From Alphaproteobacteria bacterium (GTDB lineage: Bacteria > Pseudomonadota > Alphaproteobacteria > Caulobacterales > Aquidulcibacteraceae): a DNA stretch of 44,690 bases. The stretch is taken from the NCBI GenBank assembly GCA_030430715.1, contig JAUIJZ010000017.1:1-44690 (forward strand). Reading direction: 5' to 3'. Below are positions 32,879 to 41,515 of the stretch, piece by piece. Within the stretch, counting starts at the first letter, position 1; each line of letters begins with the position of its first letter. The position numbers were made by a program, and so were the translations under genes. The notes below the pieces were generated by a model that was not told the origin of the DNA, did not search any database, and was given only the letters and a program-made list of their open reading frames with translations.

Positions 32879-35584
32879 ATGCTCAACTTCGCCAAGCAGA
32901 TTTTCGGCTCCGTCAACGAACGCAAGGTGAAAACGCTGAGGCCGGCCGTTCAGCGCATCAATGCGCTGGAACCGACCTTCGAAGCGCTTTCCGACGAAGC
33001 CTTGCGCAACAAGACCAGCGAGTATCGCCATAAGCTCGCGCGCGGCGCCAAAATCGACGACATCCTGCCCGAGGCGTTCGCCACCGTTCGCGAAGCCGCC
33101 AAGCGCACGCTCGGCATGCGCCATTTCGATGTGCAGATGATGGGCGGCATGATCCTGCACAGCGGCAAGATCGCCGAAATGCGCACGGGTGAGGGCAAGA
33201 CCCTGGTGGCGACGCTGCCGGTCTATCTCAACGCGCTTGAGAGCCGCGGCGTGCATGTCATCACGGTCAACGATTATCTGGCCAAGCGCGACAGCGATTG
33301 GATGGGCCAGATCTATCGCTTCCTCGGTCTCTCCACCGGCGTGATCGTGCACGGCCTCTACGATAATGAGCGCCGCCAAGCCTATGCCGCCGACGTCACC
33401 TACGGCACCAATAACGAATTCGGCTTCGACTATCTGCGCGACAACATGAAATATTCGCTGGGCGAAATGGTCCAGCGCGGGCACCGCTTCGCCATCGTCG
33501 ATGAAGTGGACTCGATCCTGATCGACGAAGCGCGCACGCCGTTGATCATTTCCGGCCCCACCGAGGACCGCAGCGAATTCTACAAATCCATCGACACGCT
33601 GATTCCGCTCCTGACCGCGGAGCATTTCGAGCACGATGAGAAGCAGCGTTCGGTCACCTATACCGAAGCGGGCTCGGAGCGGATCGAGGAATTGCTGGCC
33701 GAGAATGGCCTGCTGCAGGGCTCGCTTTATGAGCCGGCCAACATCTCCATCGTGCACCACGCCAACCAGGCGCTGCGCGCGCACAAGCTGTTCAATCGCG
33801 ACAAGGACTACATCGTCAAAGACAGCGAAGTGGTGCTGATCGATGAATTCACCGGCCGCATGATGCATGGTCGGCGTTTGTCGGAAGGCTTGCACCAGGC
33901 CATCGAGGCCAAGGAGCAGGTCAACATCCAGCCGGAAAACCAGACGCTCGCGTCCATCACGTTCCAGAATTATTTCCGTCTTTACGACAAGCTCGCGGGC
34001 ATGACCGGCACCGCGGCGACGGAAGCCGCGGAATTTGGCGATATCTACAATCTCGATGTGCTGGAAGTGCCGACCAACCGCCCGGTCAAGCGCATTGACG
34101 ACGATGACGAAGTCTATCGGACGGCGCGCGAAAAATATCAGGCCATCATCGCCGACATTGAAGAGACGCACCGGCGCAAGCAGCCTGTGCTGGTCGGCAC
34201 GGTGTCGATCGAAAAATCCGAATATCTCTCCACCCTGCTGAAGCAGCGCGGCATTCCGCACCAGGTGCTGAACGCGCGTTATCACGAGCAGGAAGCGCAG
34301 ATCGTGTCGCAGGCGGGCGTGCCCGGCGCGGTGACGATCGCCACCAACATGGCTGGCCGCGGCACCGATATTCAGCTTGGCGGCAATCTCGATATGCGCG
34401 TGAAAGCTGCGCAGAAGGGAGACGAGACGCCCGAGCAGATCGCCGATCTGAAGCGCGACATCACCGCCGATATCGAGGCTAAGAAGCGCATCGCGCTTGA
34501 TGCGGGCGGGCTTTACGTGCTCGGCACTGAGCGTCACGAAAGCCGGCGCATCGACAACCAATTGCGCGGCCGGACGGGCCGTCAGGGCGACCCGGGCAAA
34601 TCGAAATTCTATATCTGCCTTGAGGACGATCTATTGCGCATCTTCGCCGCCGAGCGGCTCGATGCGATCATGCGCGGTCTCGGCATCCAAGAAGGCGAAG
34701 CGATCGTCCACCCGTGGATGAATAAGGCGCTGGAAACCAGTCAGCGCCGCGTCGAGCAGCGTAACTTCGAAATCCGTAAGAACCTGCTGAAATACGACGA
34801 CGTCATCAACGATCAGCGTAAGGCGATCTTCGAGCAGCGCATCGAATTCATGCGCACCGCCGATGTCGCGCCGATCGTGCGCGATATGCGTCATGACGTC
34901 GTGGAAAAGCTGGTCTGGCGCCACATGCCGGAGAAAGCCTATCCCGAGCAGTGGAATACGCCCGAGCTCATGGTCGAGGCCGAGGAGATTTTTGGCTTCA
35001 CCCCGCCTGTCGATCGTTGGGCGGCCGAAGAGGGCATCGCTCAGGAAGAGATCGTCGAGCGGCTCATGCGCGAGGTCGATCAGGCCTATGCGCAGAAAGC
35101 GGCGATGTTGGGCGGCGAGCGTCTGCGCGCCGTTGAAAAGCAAGTGCTGCTTTCGGTCGTCGATATGCGCTGGCGCGAGCACCTTTCCTTGCTCGATCAT
35201 TTGCGCAGCGTGATCCATTTGCGCGGCTACGGGCAGCGCGATCCGCTCAATGAATTCAAGACCGAAGCGTTCACGCTGTTCGAGCGCATGCTGCTCGATC
35301 TGCGCACCACGGTCACGCGCATGCTGCTGCGCTTGCAGATCGGTCAGGCCGAGGAGCAATTGCAGCCGCTGGCGCCGCCGCGCACGATTGAAATCCACCA
35401 AAATCCGGATACCGGCGAAAACGAAATGGCGACGCGCGATCCCGGCGCGCACGCTTTGGCGCCCGAAGGCTTCGACCGTCACAATCCGACCACTTGGGGC
35501 AAGGTTTCGCGCAACGCGCCGTGTCCGTGCGGCTCGGGCAAGAAATACAAATATTGTCACGGCGCCGAAGCGGCGAGCGCTTAA
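32879..35584 (+). CDS. secA: Preprotein translocase ATPase SecA
   Basis: A 901-residue motor of the Sec pathway. NBD1 has [17 protein letters not shown] (Walker A) and [20 protein letters not shown] (Walker B and following). The preprotein cross-linking domain and NBD2 ([22 protein letters not shown]) follow, then the helical scaffold. The C-terminal zinc site [14 protein letters not shown] binds SecB and phospholipid. It drives unfolded preproteins through SecYEG. Length and domain order are normal. The ribosome site is weak (GGAATAAGA). Confidence 0.98.
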   Translation: MLNFAKQIFGSVNERKVKTLRPAVQRINALEPTFEALSDEALRNKTSEYRHKLARGAKIDDILPEAFATVREAAKRTLGMRHFDVQMMGGMILHSGKIAEMRTGEGKTLVATLPVYLNALESRGVHVITVNDYLAKRDSDWMGQIYRFLGLSTGVIVHGLYDNERRQAYAADVTYGTNNEFGFDYLRDNMKYSLGEMVQRGHRFAIVDEVDSILIDEARTPLIISGPTEDRSEFYKSIDTLIPLLTAEHFEHDEKQRSVTYTEAGSERIEELLAENGLLQGSLYEPANISIVHHANQALRAHKLFNRDKDYIVKDSEVVLIDEFTGRMMHGRRLSEGLHQAIEAKEQVNIQPENQTLASITFQNYFRLYDKLAGMTGTAATEAAEFGDIYNLDVLEVPTNRPVKRIDDDDEVYRTAREKYQAIIADIEETHRRKQPVLVGTVSIEKSEYLSTLLKQRGIPHQVLNARYHEQEAQIVSQAGVPGAVTIATNMAGRGTDIQLGGNLDMRVKAAQKGDETPEQIADLKRDITADIEAKKRIALDAGGLYVLGTERHESRRIDNQLRGRTGRQGDPGKSKFYICLEDDLLRIFAAERLDAIMRGLGIQEGEAIVHPWMNKALETSQRRVEQRNFEIRKNLLKYDDVINDQRKAIFEQRIEFMRTADVAPIVRDMRHDVVEKLVWRHMPEKAYPEQWNTPELMVEAEEIFGFTPPVDRWAAEEGIAQEEIVERLMREVDQAYAQKAAMLGGERLRAVEKQVLLSVVDMRWREHLSLLDHLRSVIHLRGYGQRDPLNEFKTEAFTLFERMLLDLRTTVTRMLLRLQIGQAEEQLQPLAPPRTIEIHQNPDTGENEMATRDPGAHALAPEGFDRHNPTTWGKVSRNAPCPCGSGKKYKYCHGAEAASA

Positions 35585-35608
35585 CGCGCCGCCGCCTCAA
35601 GCCGGGTT

Positions 35609-36673
35609 TTAATCGTCGTCCCAACGCTCGCGCCGCTTTTTAAGCGCGCGATAGCCTTTGGCGATCTTCATCCATTTTTGCTTATGCGCGGCGGCTGCGT
35701 CGTGATCTTCCTTGCGCTCTTCGTAGGCCAATTCGCGTTGTAGCTTTTGGTAGTTGGCCCAACGCGCCGCATCGAGTTCGCCGCTATCCAATGAGGCGGT
35801 GATGGCGCAGCCCGGTTCGCCGCCATGGCTGCAATCGCTGAAGCGGCACGAGGCGGCGAGCGCTTCGACATCCGCGAACGTCGCGCTGACGCCGGTTTCG
35901 GCATGCGCCACGCTGAGTTCGCGCAGGCCCGGCGAGTCCAGCAACAGCGAACCGCCCGGCAGCAGGATCAGTTCGCGGTGCGTGGTGGTGTGACGCCCGC
36001 GCTTCTCGTCGCCGCTGATGGCGCGTGTTTGCATCAGCGCTGCGCCCGCGAGCACATTGACCAGCGTCGATTTGCCGACGCCCGAAGAACCAAGCAGCGC
36101 CGCCGTCTTGCGCGGCGGCAAATGCGCCGCAAGCTGCTCCAGACCCGCGCCGGTGAGCGCGGAAATCGCCAGCACCGGCGCGCCGCCGGCAACAGATTCC
36201 ATCCGCGCGCAACGCGCCGCGAGTTCCTCGCACAGATCCGCTTTCGTCAGCACCACGACCGGCGCCGCGCCGCCTTCGCGCGCGACGGCGAGATAACGCT
36301 CCACGCGGCGCGGATTGAAGTCGCCATTCAGCGCGGTGAAGATCAGCGCAATGTCGAGATTGGCGCAGATGGTTTCGCGTTTTCCCGCCGCGTCGGTGCG
36401 TTGGAAGGCGCTCGCGCGCGGCAGCACGCGATGAATGATCGCCGCGCCGTCCCCAGCGGGCGGCGCAAGCGCGACCCAATCGCCGACAGCCGGCAGAGCG
36501 CCGGGCCCGGCGTCATAGATCAGCCGTCCGCTGACATGGGCGGCGTATTCGCCCGTTTCCGCAACAACGCGGTAAAGTCCGCGCTGTTGCTCAACCACGC
36601 GCGCGGGCGCGTAGCCGGATTGAAAGTCAAAGTCGCGCTGGCGGTTGTCCGTCCAGCCATAATCGATAAGCAT
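35609..36673 (-). CDS. rsgA: Ribosome small-subunit-dependent GTPase RsgA
   Basis: A 354-residue circularly permuted GTPase. An OB domain (residues about 20-110) is followed by G4 (VVVLTKADL), G1 (LLGSSGVGKSTLVNVLAG), G2/G3 (HTTTHRELILLPGG, DSPGLRE) and the C-terminal zinc motif (CRFSDCSHGGEPGCA). It checks late 30S assembly and rRNA decoding-site maturation. The C-terminus is long and lysine/arginine-rich. The start codon directly follows a 9-bp stem-loop, and a 15-codon ORF with strong ribosome site lies upstream. Confidence 0.96.
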   Translation of the reverse strand: MLIDYGWTDNRQRDFDFQSGYAPARVVEQQRGLYRVVAETGEYAAHVSGRLIYDAGPGALPAVGDWVALAPPAGDGAAIIHRVLPRASAFQRTDAAGKRETICANLDIALIFTALNGDFNPRRVERYLAVAREGGAAPVVVLTKADLCEELAARCARMESVAGGAPVLAISALTGAGLEQLAAHLPPRKTAALLGSSGVGKSTLVNVLAGAALMQTRAISGDEKRGRHTTTHRELILLPGGSLLLDSPGLRELSVAHAETGVSATFADVEALAASCRFSDCSHGGEPGCAITASLDSGELDAARWANYQKLQRELAYEERKEDHDAAAAHKQKWMKIAKGYRALKKRRERWDDD

Positions 36674-36676
36674 TTT

Positions 36677-36721
36677 TGAAAGTCCGTGTAATCGGAGCCC
36701 AGAGGGCCGGCGGGACTTTCA
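36677..36721 (-). promoter_or_regulatory. Stem-loop abutting the rsgA start codon
   Basis: TGAAAGTCC (36677-36685) and GGACTTTCA (36713-36721) are perfect 9-bp arms, with an inner GCCC/GGGC pairing in the loop. The structure ends 3 bases before the rsgA ATG and includes the only GGAC that could serve as its ribosome site. It probably controls rsgA translation. Confidence 0.6.
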
Positions 36722-36738
36722 GCACGTGACGCGTGCGA

Positions 36739-36786
36739 TCAGACCACGCCGGCGCGGCGAGGGGCGAAGGAAACAAGCTCTGACAT
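36739..36786 (-). CDS. 15-codon leader ORF upstream of rsgA
   Basis: ATG at 36786 to TGA at 36739 encodes MSELVSFAPRRAGVV. AAAGGAG six to seven bases before the ATG is stronger than the ribosome site of most neighbours. It sits between the promoter candidate (36820-36848) and the rsgA stem-loop. It may act as a leader peptide that senses translation; no homologue is known to me. Confidence 0.45.
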   Translation of the reverse strand: MSELVSFAPRRAGVV

Positions 36787-36819
36787 CTCCGCTCCTTTCC
36801 TGGCTGGCGTGGACGCGCA

Positions 36820-36848
36820 AACTTAGGCGCCGCGCTTAACGGCGTCAA
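36820..36848 (-). promoter_or_regulatory. Promoter candidate of the leader ORF and rsgA
   Basis: On the minus strand TTGACG (36843-36848) and TAAGTT (36820-36825) are 17 bases apart, the same pattern as the secA promoter candidate (TTGACA-17-TAAGTC). Confidence 0.45.
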
Positions 36849-36900
36849 TTCCAAGTTAATTAGCCCTTTAGCAAGGGATTGGGCGCAGGGCTAAAGCGTC

Positions 36901-38154
36901 ATGACGTTCGCAACAGCGCCCGCCCAGGCGACGCCCGCATCGCGCGCCGGCTTCGCGTATTGGGAGCCGCTTCTGGCGGCGCTCTGCTTGGCGCAATTTT
37001 CCGAACCGTTTTTCGCCGCTGTTGCGCAATCGCAAGGGCTCGCCGACCCGCCCGGCTATGCGCGGCTGGCGTTCATTCCCGTCTATGCATTTCTTGGCTG
37101 GGCGATATGGCGCGACCGTAAAAGCGCGATCGCGACAGCGCGCGCCGCGCCCGTGCTGATGGCGCTGTTGGCCTTGGCGTTTGCTTCGACGCTGTGGTCG
37201 ATCGATAGCGGGGCCACGCTGCGCCGTTCGGTGTGGCTGGCGCTGACCATGGGCTTCGGCCTCTACCTCGCTTGGCGCTATGAGTGGCGCGAACTGGTCG
37301 AGGTGCTGGCCGGCGCGTTCGTCGTGCTCATCGCCGGTTCGTTTGTGTTGGGCCTGTTGGCGCCGGGCATCGGCCGCATGACGTTCGAACATCCCGGCGC
37401 CTGGTGCGGATTGTGGACGCATAAAAATACGCTGGGCGGCATCATGGCGCTCGGCGTCGCCATCAATCTGGGCGCGGCGATTGCCGCGCCGGAGCGTCGC
37501 AAAATATGGCTGGCGGGCGCGCTCGGCGCCTTTGCGCTGGTGTTGCTCTCCACGTCGATGACGGCGTTGCTCGCTTCGCTGATTGCGGCGGGCGCCATCG
37601 CCGCAGTCTACGCCATCCGCCGCGGACCGATGCTGGCCGTGCTTGTGTGCGCAAGCATCGTGTGCGTGGCGACGATCGCAGTCGTTATCGCGCTCACAGC
37701 GCCACAAATCATCGTCGCCGTGCTTGGGCGCGATCTTTCCCTCACCGGCCGCACCGACATCTGGGACGCGGCCATGCCGGCCATCGCCGCGCAGCCTTGG
37801 CTCGGCTACGGCTATTATGCGTTTTGGCTGCCCGATAACGGCCCGGCCTATTGGGTGCGCCAAGCCGTACAATGGGAAGTGGCCTCGGCGCATTCGGGCT
37901 GGCTTGAATTGGCGTTGGGCCTTGGCCGCGCCGGCATCGCGCTGTTCGCCATTCAGGCCTGCGCGACGCTGATGCGCGGCGCGCGGGCGGTGGCCGATCC
38001 GCGCGTTGGCCTTTGGGCGCCAGCATTTCTCATCGCGTTTGCACTTTACACACTTTCCGAAAGTCATGTGCTGCAGGCGAACAATTTGTTCTGGACGATC
38101 TATGTGGCGGTCGCGGCGCGGCTCGCCCTCGATGCGCGCGGGAAACACGCATGA
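36901..38154 (+). CDS. O-antigen ligase / polysaccharide polymerase family membrane protein
   Basis: A 417-residue protein with about 11 hydrophobic segments. GAWCGLWTHKNTLGGIMALG and ASAHSGWLELALGLGRAGIA are conserved in the ExoQ/Wzy/WaaL group, which joins or polymerises surface glycans in the periplasm. A large periplasmic loop with RTDIWDAAMPAIAAQPWLGY is the ligase-domain signature. No other glycan genes are adjacent, so the substrate is unknown. It overlaps ruvC by ATGA, tying the two in transcription. Confidence 0.88.
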   Translation: MTFATAPAQATPASRAGFAYWEPLLAALCLAQFSEPFFAAVAQSQGLADPPGYARLAFIPVYAFLGWAIWRDRKSAIATARAAPVLMALLALAFASTLWSIDSGATLRRSVWLALTMGFGLYLAWRYEWRELVEVLAGAFVVLIAGSFVLGLLAPGIGRMTFEHPGAWCGLWTHKNTLGGIMALGVAINLGAAIAAPERRKIWLAGALGAFALVLLSTSMTALLASLIAAGAIAAVYAIRRGPMLAVLVCASIVCVATIAVVIALTAPQIIVAVLGRDLSLTGRTDIWDAAMPAIAAQPWLGYGYYAFWLPDNGPAYWVRQAVQWEVASAHSGWLELALGLGRAGIALFAIQACATLMRGARAVADPRVGLWAPAFLIAFALYTLSESHVLQANNLFWTIYVAVAARLALDARGKHA

Positions 38155-38651
38155 GCATTCGTTTTATTCTCGGCGTCGATCCGGGCCTCAATCGCTGCGG
38201 CTGGGGCGTGATCCGCTGTGAAGGTTCGCGGCTGTCGCATGTCGCACATGGCGTGATCAAACCATCCACGCAGCAGCAGCTCGCCTCGCGTCTGCATGAT
38301 GTGTTCGCCGGCCTGAGCGAGGTGATTGCCGCACATGCGCCGGATGAGGCGGCGGTGGAAGAAACATTCGTCAACTCAAACGCGCGCGCGGCGCTGGCGC
38401 TCGGGCAGGCGCGCGGGGTGGCGTTGGCTGCAGCGGCGCAAAGAGGACTCGCCGTTGCTGAATACGCGCCGACAACGATCAAGAAAGCCGTGGTCGGCTC
38501 CGGCGCCGCGGACAAAACGCAAATTGCGTTCATGGTGCGCCGTTTGCTGCCGACAGCGGGGGACGTTTCCGCCGACGCCGCCGATGCCTTGGGCGTTGCG
38601 CTGTGCCATGCCGCGCATGCCGGCTTTCAGCGGCGCGCGCACGGAACCTGA
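38151..38651 (+). CDS. ruvC: Holliday junction resolvase RuvC
   Basis: A 166-residue endonuclease. ILGVDPGLNRCGWGV carries the first catalytic aspartate, AVEETFVNSNARAALALGQA the glutamate, and SADAADALGVALCHA the last two aspartates. It cuts Holliday junctions in recombinational repair. The ATG overlaps the ligase stop. In most bacteria ruvC is followed by ruvA and ruvB; here DUF1772 and inverted genes come first. Confidence 0.97.
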   Translation: MSIRFILGVDPGLNRCGWGVIRCEGSRLSHVAHGVIKPSTQQQLASRLHDVFAGLSEVIAAHAPDEAAVEETFVNSNARAALALGQARGVALAAAAQRGLAVAEYAPTTIKKAVVGSGAADKTQIAFMVRRLLPTAGDVSADAADALGVALCHAAHAGFQRRAHGT

Positions 38652-38653
38652 TC

Positions 38654-39079
38654 GTGGCGCTTGGCCTATTCGCGCTCGCGATCGCGGCGGTTTTCAGCGG
38701 GGCCGCGATTTACATCAACATTGCTGAGCATCCGGCGCGCATGCGTTTGCCGATAGAAGCGGCGCTGAGTCAGTGGAAAGCTTCGTATCAGCGCGCCGCG
38801 CTCATGCAGGCTGGCTTGGCGCTATTGGGCGGGCTGGCCGCCATAGGCGCGGCTGCCGCCGACGATTGGCGTTTTCTCATTGGCGGTGCGGTTTTGCTCG
38901 CCAATTGGCCGTTCACATATTTTGCCGTGATGCCCGTGAACAAGCGTCTGTTGGCGTCAGGCGAAGCTGCAATCGAGGAAGAGGCGCGCGCCATGCTGCA
39001 GCGTTGGGCGCTGTTGCATGCCGTGCGCTCCATGCTCGGCGTTTTGGCGATGCTGCTCTTGATTTGGGCCGCGCTCTAG
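38654..39079 (+). CDS. DUF1772 membrane protein
   Basis: A 141-residue protein starting at GTG two bases after ruvC. Four hydrophobic segments and the family pattern FSGAAIYINIAEHPARMRL, then NWPFTYFAVMPVNKRLL, identify DUF1772 (anthrone-oxygenase-like). Function in bacteria is unknown. Its stop is in a CTAG shared with the convergent cupin gene. Confidence 0.85.
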   Translation: MALGLFALAIAAVFSGAAIYINIAEHPARMRLPIEAALSQWKASYQRAALMQAGLALLGGLAAIGAAAADDWRFLIGGAVLLANWPFTYFAVMPVNKRLLASGEAAIEEEARAMLQRWALLHAVRSMLGVLAMLLLIWAAL

Positions 39080-40245
39080 ACGCGCGCCACCAAGCCGTAG
39101 GCCAGCAACTTCCCGACGATGGCGTCTGCGCCTTCGCCAAGCGCGCGCGGCGTGAACGCTTCCCCATTTAACGCGCGTTCCAGCGCTTCCCGGTCGGCAG
39201 GTGCGAATTTCAATTCGCCGCCGGGGGCGATCACGATCAGATCGTCGCCATCCTCGGCGATGCGGCAGAGCGCGTGCGGCTGCCTGCGGAAGCTGTCGCC
39301 GGCGCCGATGGGGCGCGCCGCATCGCGCACCGCGCCGCGATTGTCGGCTGCGCGTGAGCGAATGAACGTGTCGATCAGCAGCTCAAGCGCGGGGTCGAGT
39401 TGCAGCTCGGGCGCCAGCTCTTCGGTCAGCGTGCGGAGCTGTGCGCGCGCGGCGTCGCGGTTGAAATCCGGACGTGCGAAACCGGCTGGCAGGCTGCGCC
39501 GCAAGCTTGGCAGGCGCAGCGCCGCTTCCGAGACGGCTTCCAGCATCAGATCGGCCCAGGTGCGGGTAATGAGGCCGACCGTGATGTGGAGTGAAGCTTC
39601 GTCGCCGGATGTGCTGGCGTCGTGCATCAGCCCGCGCGGAACATAGGCGCAATCTCCGGCCTTCAGCGTGAATTCTTGTTTGAGTTCGCCGCTCTCATGC
39701 TTGCCATGTTCGAAATGCTCGCCGCGATAGGGCGTATCGACAGGCTTTTCATAGAGCCGCCAGGCTTTTTCGCCGGTGACTTGCACGACGAAGACATCGT
39801 GATTGTCGTAATGGGTGCGAAAGCCCTGCGCGTTGGGCGGCGTCAAATAGAGGTTGGTCTGAACGTGCGAGGAGAATACGTGCTCCATCGACCGGCAAAA
39901 CCGCGACAGCTTCGGATCGAGTTGATGGGCGTGCTGCAGGATAATGGTGGCGCCGGCCCGATGCAGGTCGGCAATGGCGCCGCGATCCGCTAGGCCGCCG
40001 GAATCCATGTAATCGTCGCGGCTGAGTTCGCGCGATGCATCGGCCAGATCGATCTGGCCTTCATGCAAGTCCACATTGGTGACGATGCGGTCGATGTCGT
40101 CGATGCTGACGAGTTCGGCGAAACGGCGCGGCGCCTCGTGCGCGACGATCAGCGCTTCGCTCTCATAATAACGAGCGAAAAAATCATCGGTCCGCTCGGC
40201 CCCGATCAGGTAGCCGAGCGGATCTTCAAGCCATTTTTCGTTCAC
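39076..40245 (-). CDS. JmjC/cupin-4 family Fe(II)/2-oxoglutarate oxygenase
   Basis: A 389-residue protein of the ribosomal-oxygenase-like cupin group. FRTHYDNHDVFVVQVTGEKA contains the H-x-D iron ligands (H at THYDNHD), and ASLHITVGL the distal histidine. Bacterial members (YcfD/RoxA) hydroxylate ribosomal proteins; other cupin-4 proteins are uncharacterised, so the target is not certain. It is transcribed on the opposite strand inside the ruv region, with the Tat repeat gene 11 bases upstream. Confidence 0.85.
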   Translation of the reverse strand: MNEKWLEDPLGYLIGAERTDDFFARYYESEALIVAHEAPRRFAELVSIDDIDRIVTNVDLHEGQIDLADASRELSRDDYMDSGGLADRGAIADLHRAGATIILQHAHQLDPKLSRFCRSMEHVFSSHVQTNLYLTPPNAQGFRTHYDNHDVFVVQVTGEKAWRLYEKPVDTPYRGEHFEHGKHESGELKQEFTLKAGDCAYVPRGLMHDASTSGDEASLHITVGLITRTWADLMLEAVSEAALRLPSLRRSLPAGFARPDFNRDAARAQLRTLTEELAPELQLDPALELLIDTFIRSRAADNRGAVRDAARPIGAGDSFRRQPHALCRIAEDGDDLIVIAPGGELKFAPADREALERALNGEAFTPRALGEGADAIVGKLLAYGLVARV

Positions 40246-40256
40246 AGCGGCTCCGT

Positions 40257-40733
40257 TCAGTGGTCGGAGCCGCGTCCGTATCCGGCGCGGTCGGCCGTCG
40301 AGCCGCTATCGGCGTCCGTCAGCCCGGTGCGGCTGCCGCGGCGCGGGCCGCGTCCATTGCCGCCTGGATCGGACATCGAGCCGCTGTCGGCGTCGGTGTA
40401 ACCGGTCCGCCGGCGTCCGCCGCCGCGCCCATAGCCGGCGCGATCCGCGTTCGGTCCGGAATCGCTGTCGGTGATGCCGGTGCCGCCGCCACGGCCGCCG
40501 CGGCCGTAGCCGGCGCGGTCCGAGTTCGGACCGGAATCGCTGTCGGTCAGCCCGGTGCGGCCATAGCCGGCGCGATCAGCGCGCGAGCCACGGTCGTTAT
40601 CGGTGCGGCCGGTATAATTTTGTGCTTTTGCGTCGCCGGTAATCAGCGCGCTGGCGCCGCCCGCGATCATCGTGGCGCCAGCCACGCGACCGAGAAATGA
40701 GCGCCGGTTTAGCCGTCGTTTTTGGTCGGACAT
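40257..40733 (-). CDS. Tat-exported protein with five DxDxG repeats
   Basis: A 158-residue protein. MSDQKRRLNRRSFLGRVAG begins a clear twin-arginine signal with cleavage near DAKA. The mature part is five repeats of TG-x-TD-x-D-x-G-x3-DRAGYGRG, joined by Gly/Arg linkers of varied length; the fourth has PGGNGRG instead. D-x-D-x-G resembles calcium-binding loops of the thrombospondin-3/dockerin kind, but binding is only inferred. No catalytic domain is present. The protein is strongly polar and basic. It may form a metal- or glycan-binding layer. ATG 40733 follows an AGGGGG-type site. Confidence 0.75.
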   Translation of the reverse strand: MSDQKRRLNRRSFLGRVAGATMIAGGASALITGDAKAQNYTGRTDNDRGSRADRAGYGRTGLTDSDSGPNSDRAGYGRGGRGGGTGITDSDSGPNADRAGYGRGGGRRRTGYTDADSGSMSDPGGNGRGPRRGSRTGLTDADSGSTADRAGYGRGSDH

Positions 40734-40881
40734 GCCCCCTCCGAACAATATGAGCCCTCGGCGAATCCCATAACATACCCGGACAAGCTTGTGTGGTTAT
40801 GAGAGTGGTTCGCATCTGCGCCGCGCCGCGCCGCATTTCGCGCGAGCGCGAATCTCGCCACCACTCGCGCGGGAGGCGGAC

Positions 40882-41496
40882 ATGATCGGTTCGTTGAATG
40901 GCGTTGTGGCTGCGGTCGGCGAGGAAACGGCGCTGATCGAAGTGAATGGCGTAGGCTATTTGGTGCAGTCCGGCGCGCGGATGCTCGCGCGGCTGGAGAA
41001 GGGCGCCGCCGCGCGGCTCTTCATCGAGACGCATGTGCGCGAAGACGCCATTCGCCTTTACGGATTTGAGTCCGAAGACGAGCGCGCCTGGTTCGCGCAT
41101 TTGCAAACCATTCCCGGTGTTGGCGCCAGGGTTGCGCTTGGCATCCTCGACGCCATGCCGCCGCCTGTATTGGTCGATGCGATCGCGCTGCAGGATAAAG
41201 CCGCGTTCGCGCGCGCCAATGGCGTGGGCCCCAAGCTCGCCGCGCGTCTGGCGACGGAATTGGCCGCTAAGCAGGGGCCGAAATCGCTGCACGCTTTCGG
41301 CGGTCCGACCAGCACGCATGCGCCTGTCGCCGCGAACGCCAACGGTTCGCGCGCCGAAGCGGTGTCGGCGCTGGTCAATCTCGGCATCGATCAATCGAGC
41401 GCCGCGCGCGCCGTTGCAGCGGCGGCGAAGCAATGCGACGCCGATGCGCCCGCGCCGGAATTGATCCGCGCCGCGCTAAAGGAAGTGAGCCGCTAA
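40882..41496 (+). CDS. ruvA: Holliday junction helicase subunit RuvA
   Basis: A 204-residue protein. The N-terminal OB fold (MIGSLNGVVAAVGEETALIE), two helix-hairpin-helix motifs (IPGVGARVALGIL, ANGVGPKLAARLATEL) and a C-terminal domain that contacts RuvB are all present. It holds the Holliday junction for RuvB. GGGAGG before ATG 40882 sets the start. It is separated from ruvC by two inverted genes and from ruvB by inverted amtB. Confidence 0.97.
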   Translation: MIGSLNGVVAAVGEETALIEVNGVGYLVQSGARMLARLEKGAAARLFIETHVREDAIRLYGFESEDERAWFAHLQTIPGVGARVALGILDAMPPPVLVDAIALQDKAAFARANGVGPKLAARLATELAAKQGPKSLHAFGGPTSTHAPVAANANGSRAEAVSALVNLGIDQSSAARAVAAAAKQCDADAPAPELIRAALKEVSR

Positions 41497-41515
41497 AGCG
41501 TCTTAGCGCGCGCGC

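Noticed and set aside
32825-34561. Long minus-strand open frame inside secA
   Set aside because: Antisense to secA, with His/Arg/Val-rich sequence and no domain; a codon-bias shadow.
36868-38148. Minus-strand open frame opposite the O-antigen ligase gene
   Set aside because: Very basic, low-complexity translation; the plus strand has a clear membrane protein.
40257-40733. Periodic DNA repeat that could look like a CRISPR array
   Set aside because: The repeats are imperfect, uneven in spacing and fully in frame with a Tat-signal protein; no cas genes are nearby.
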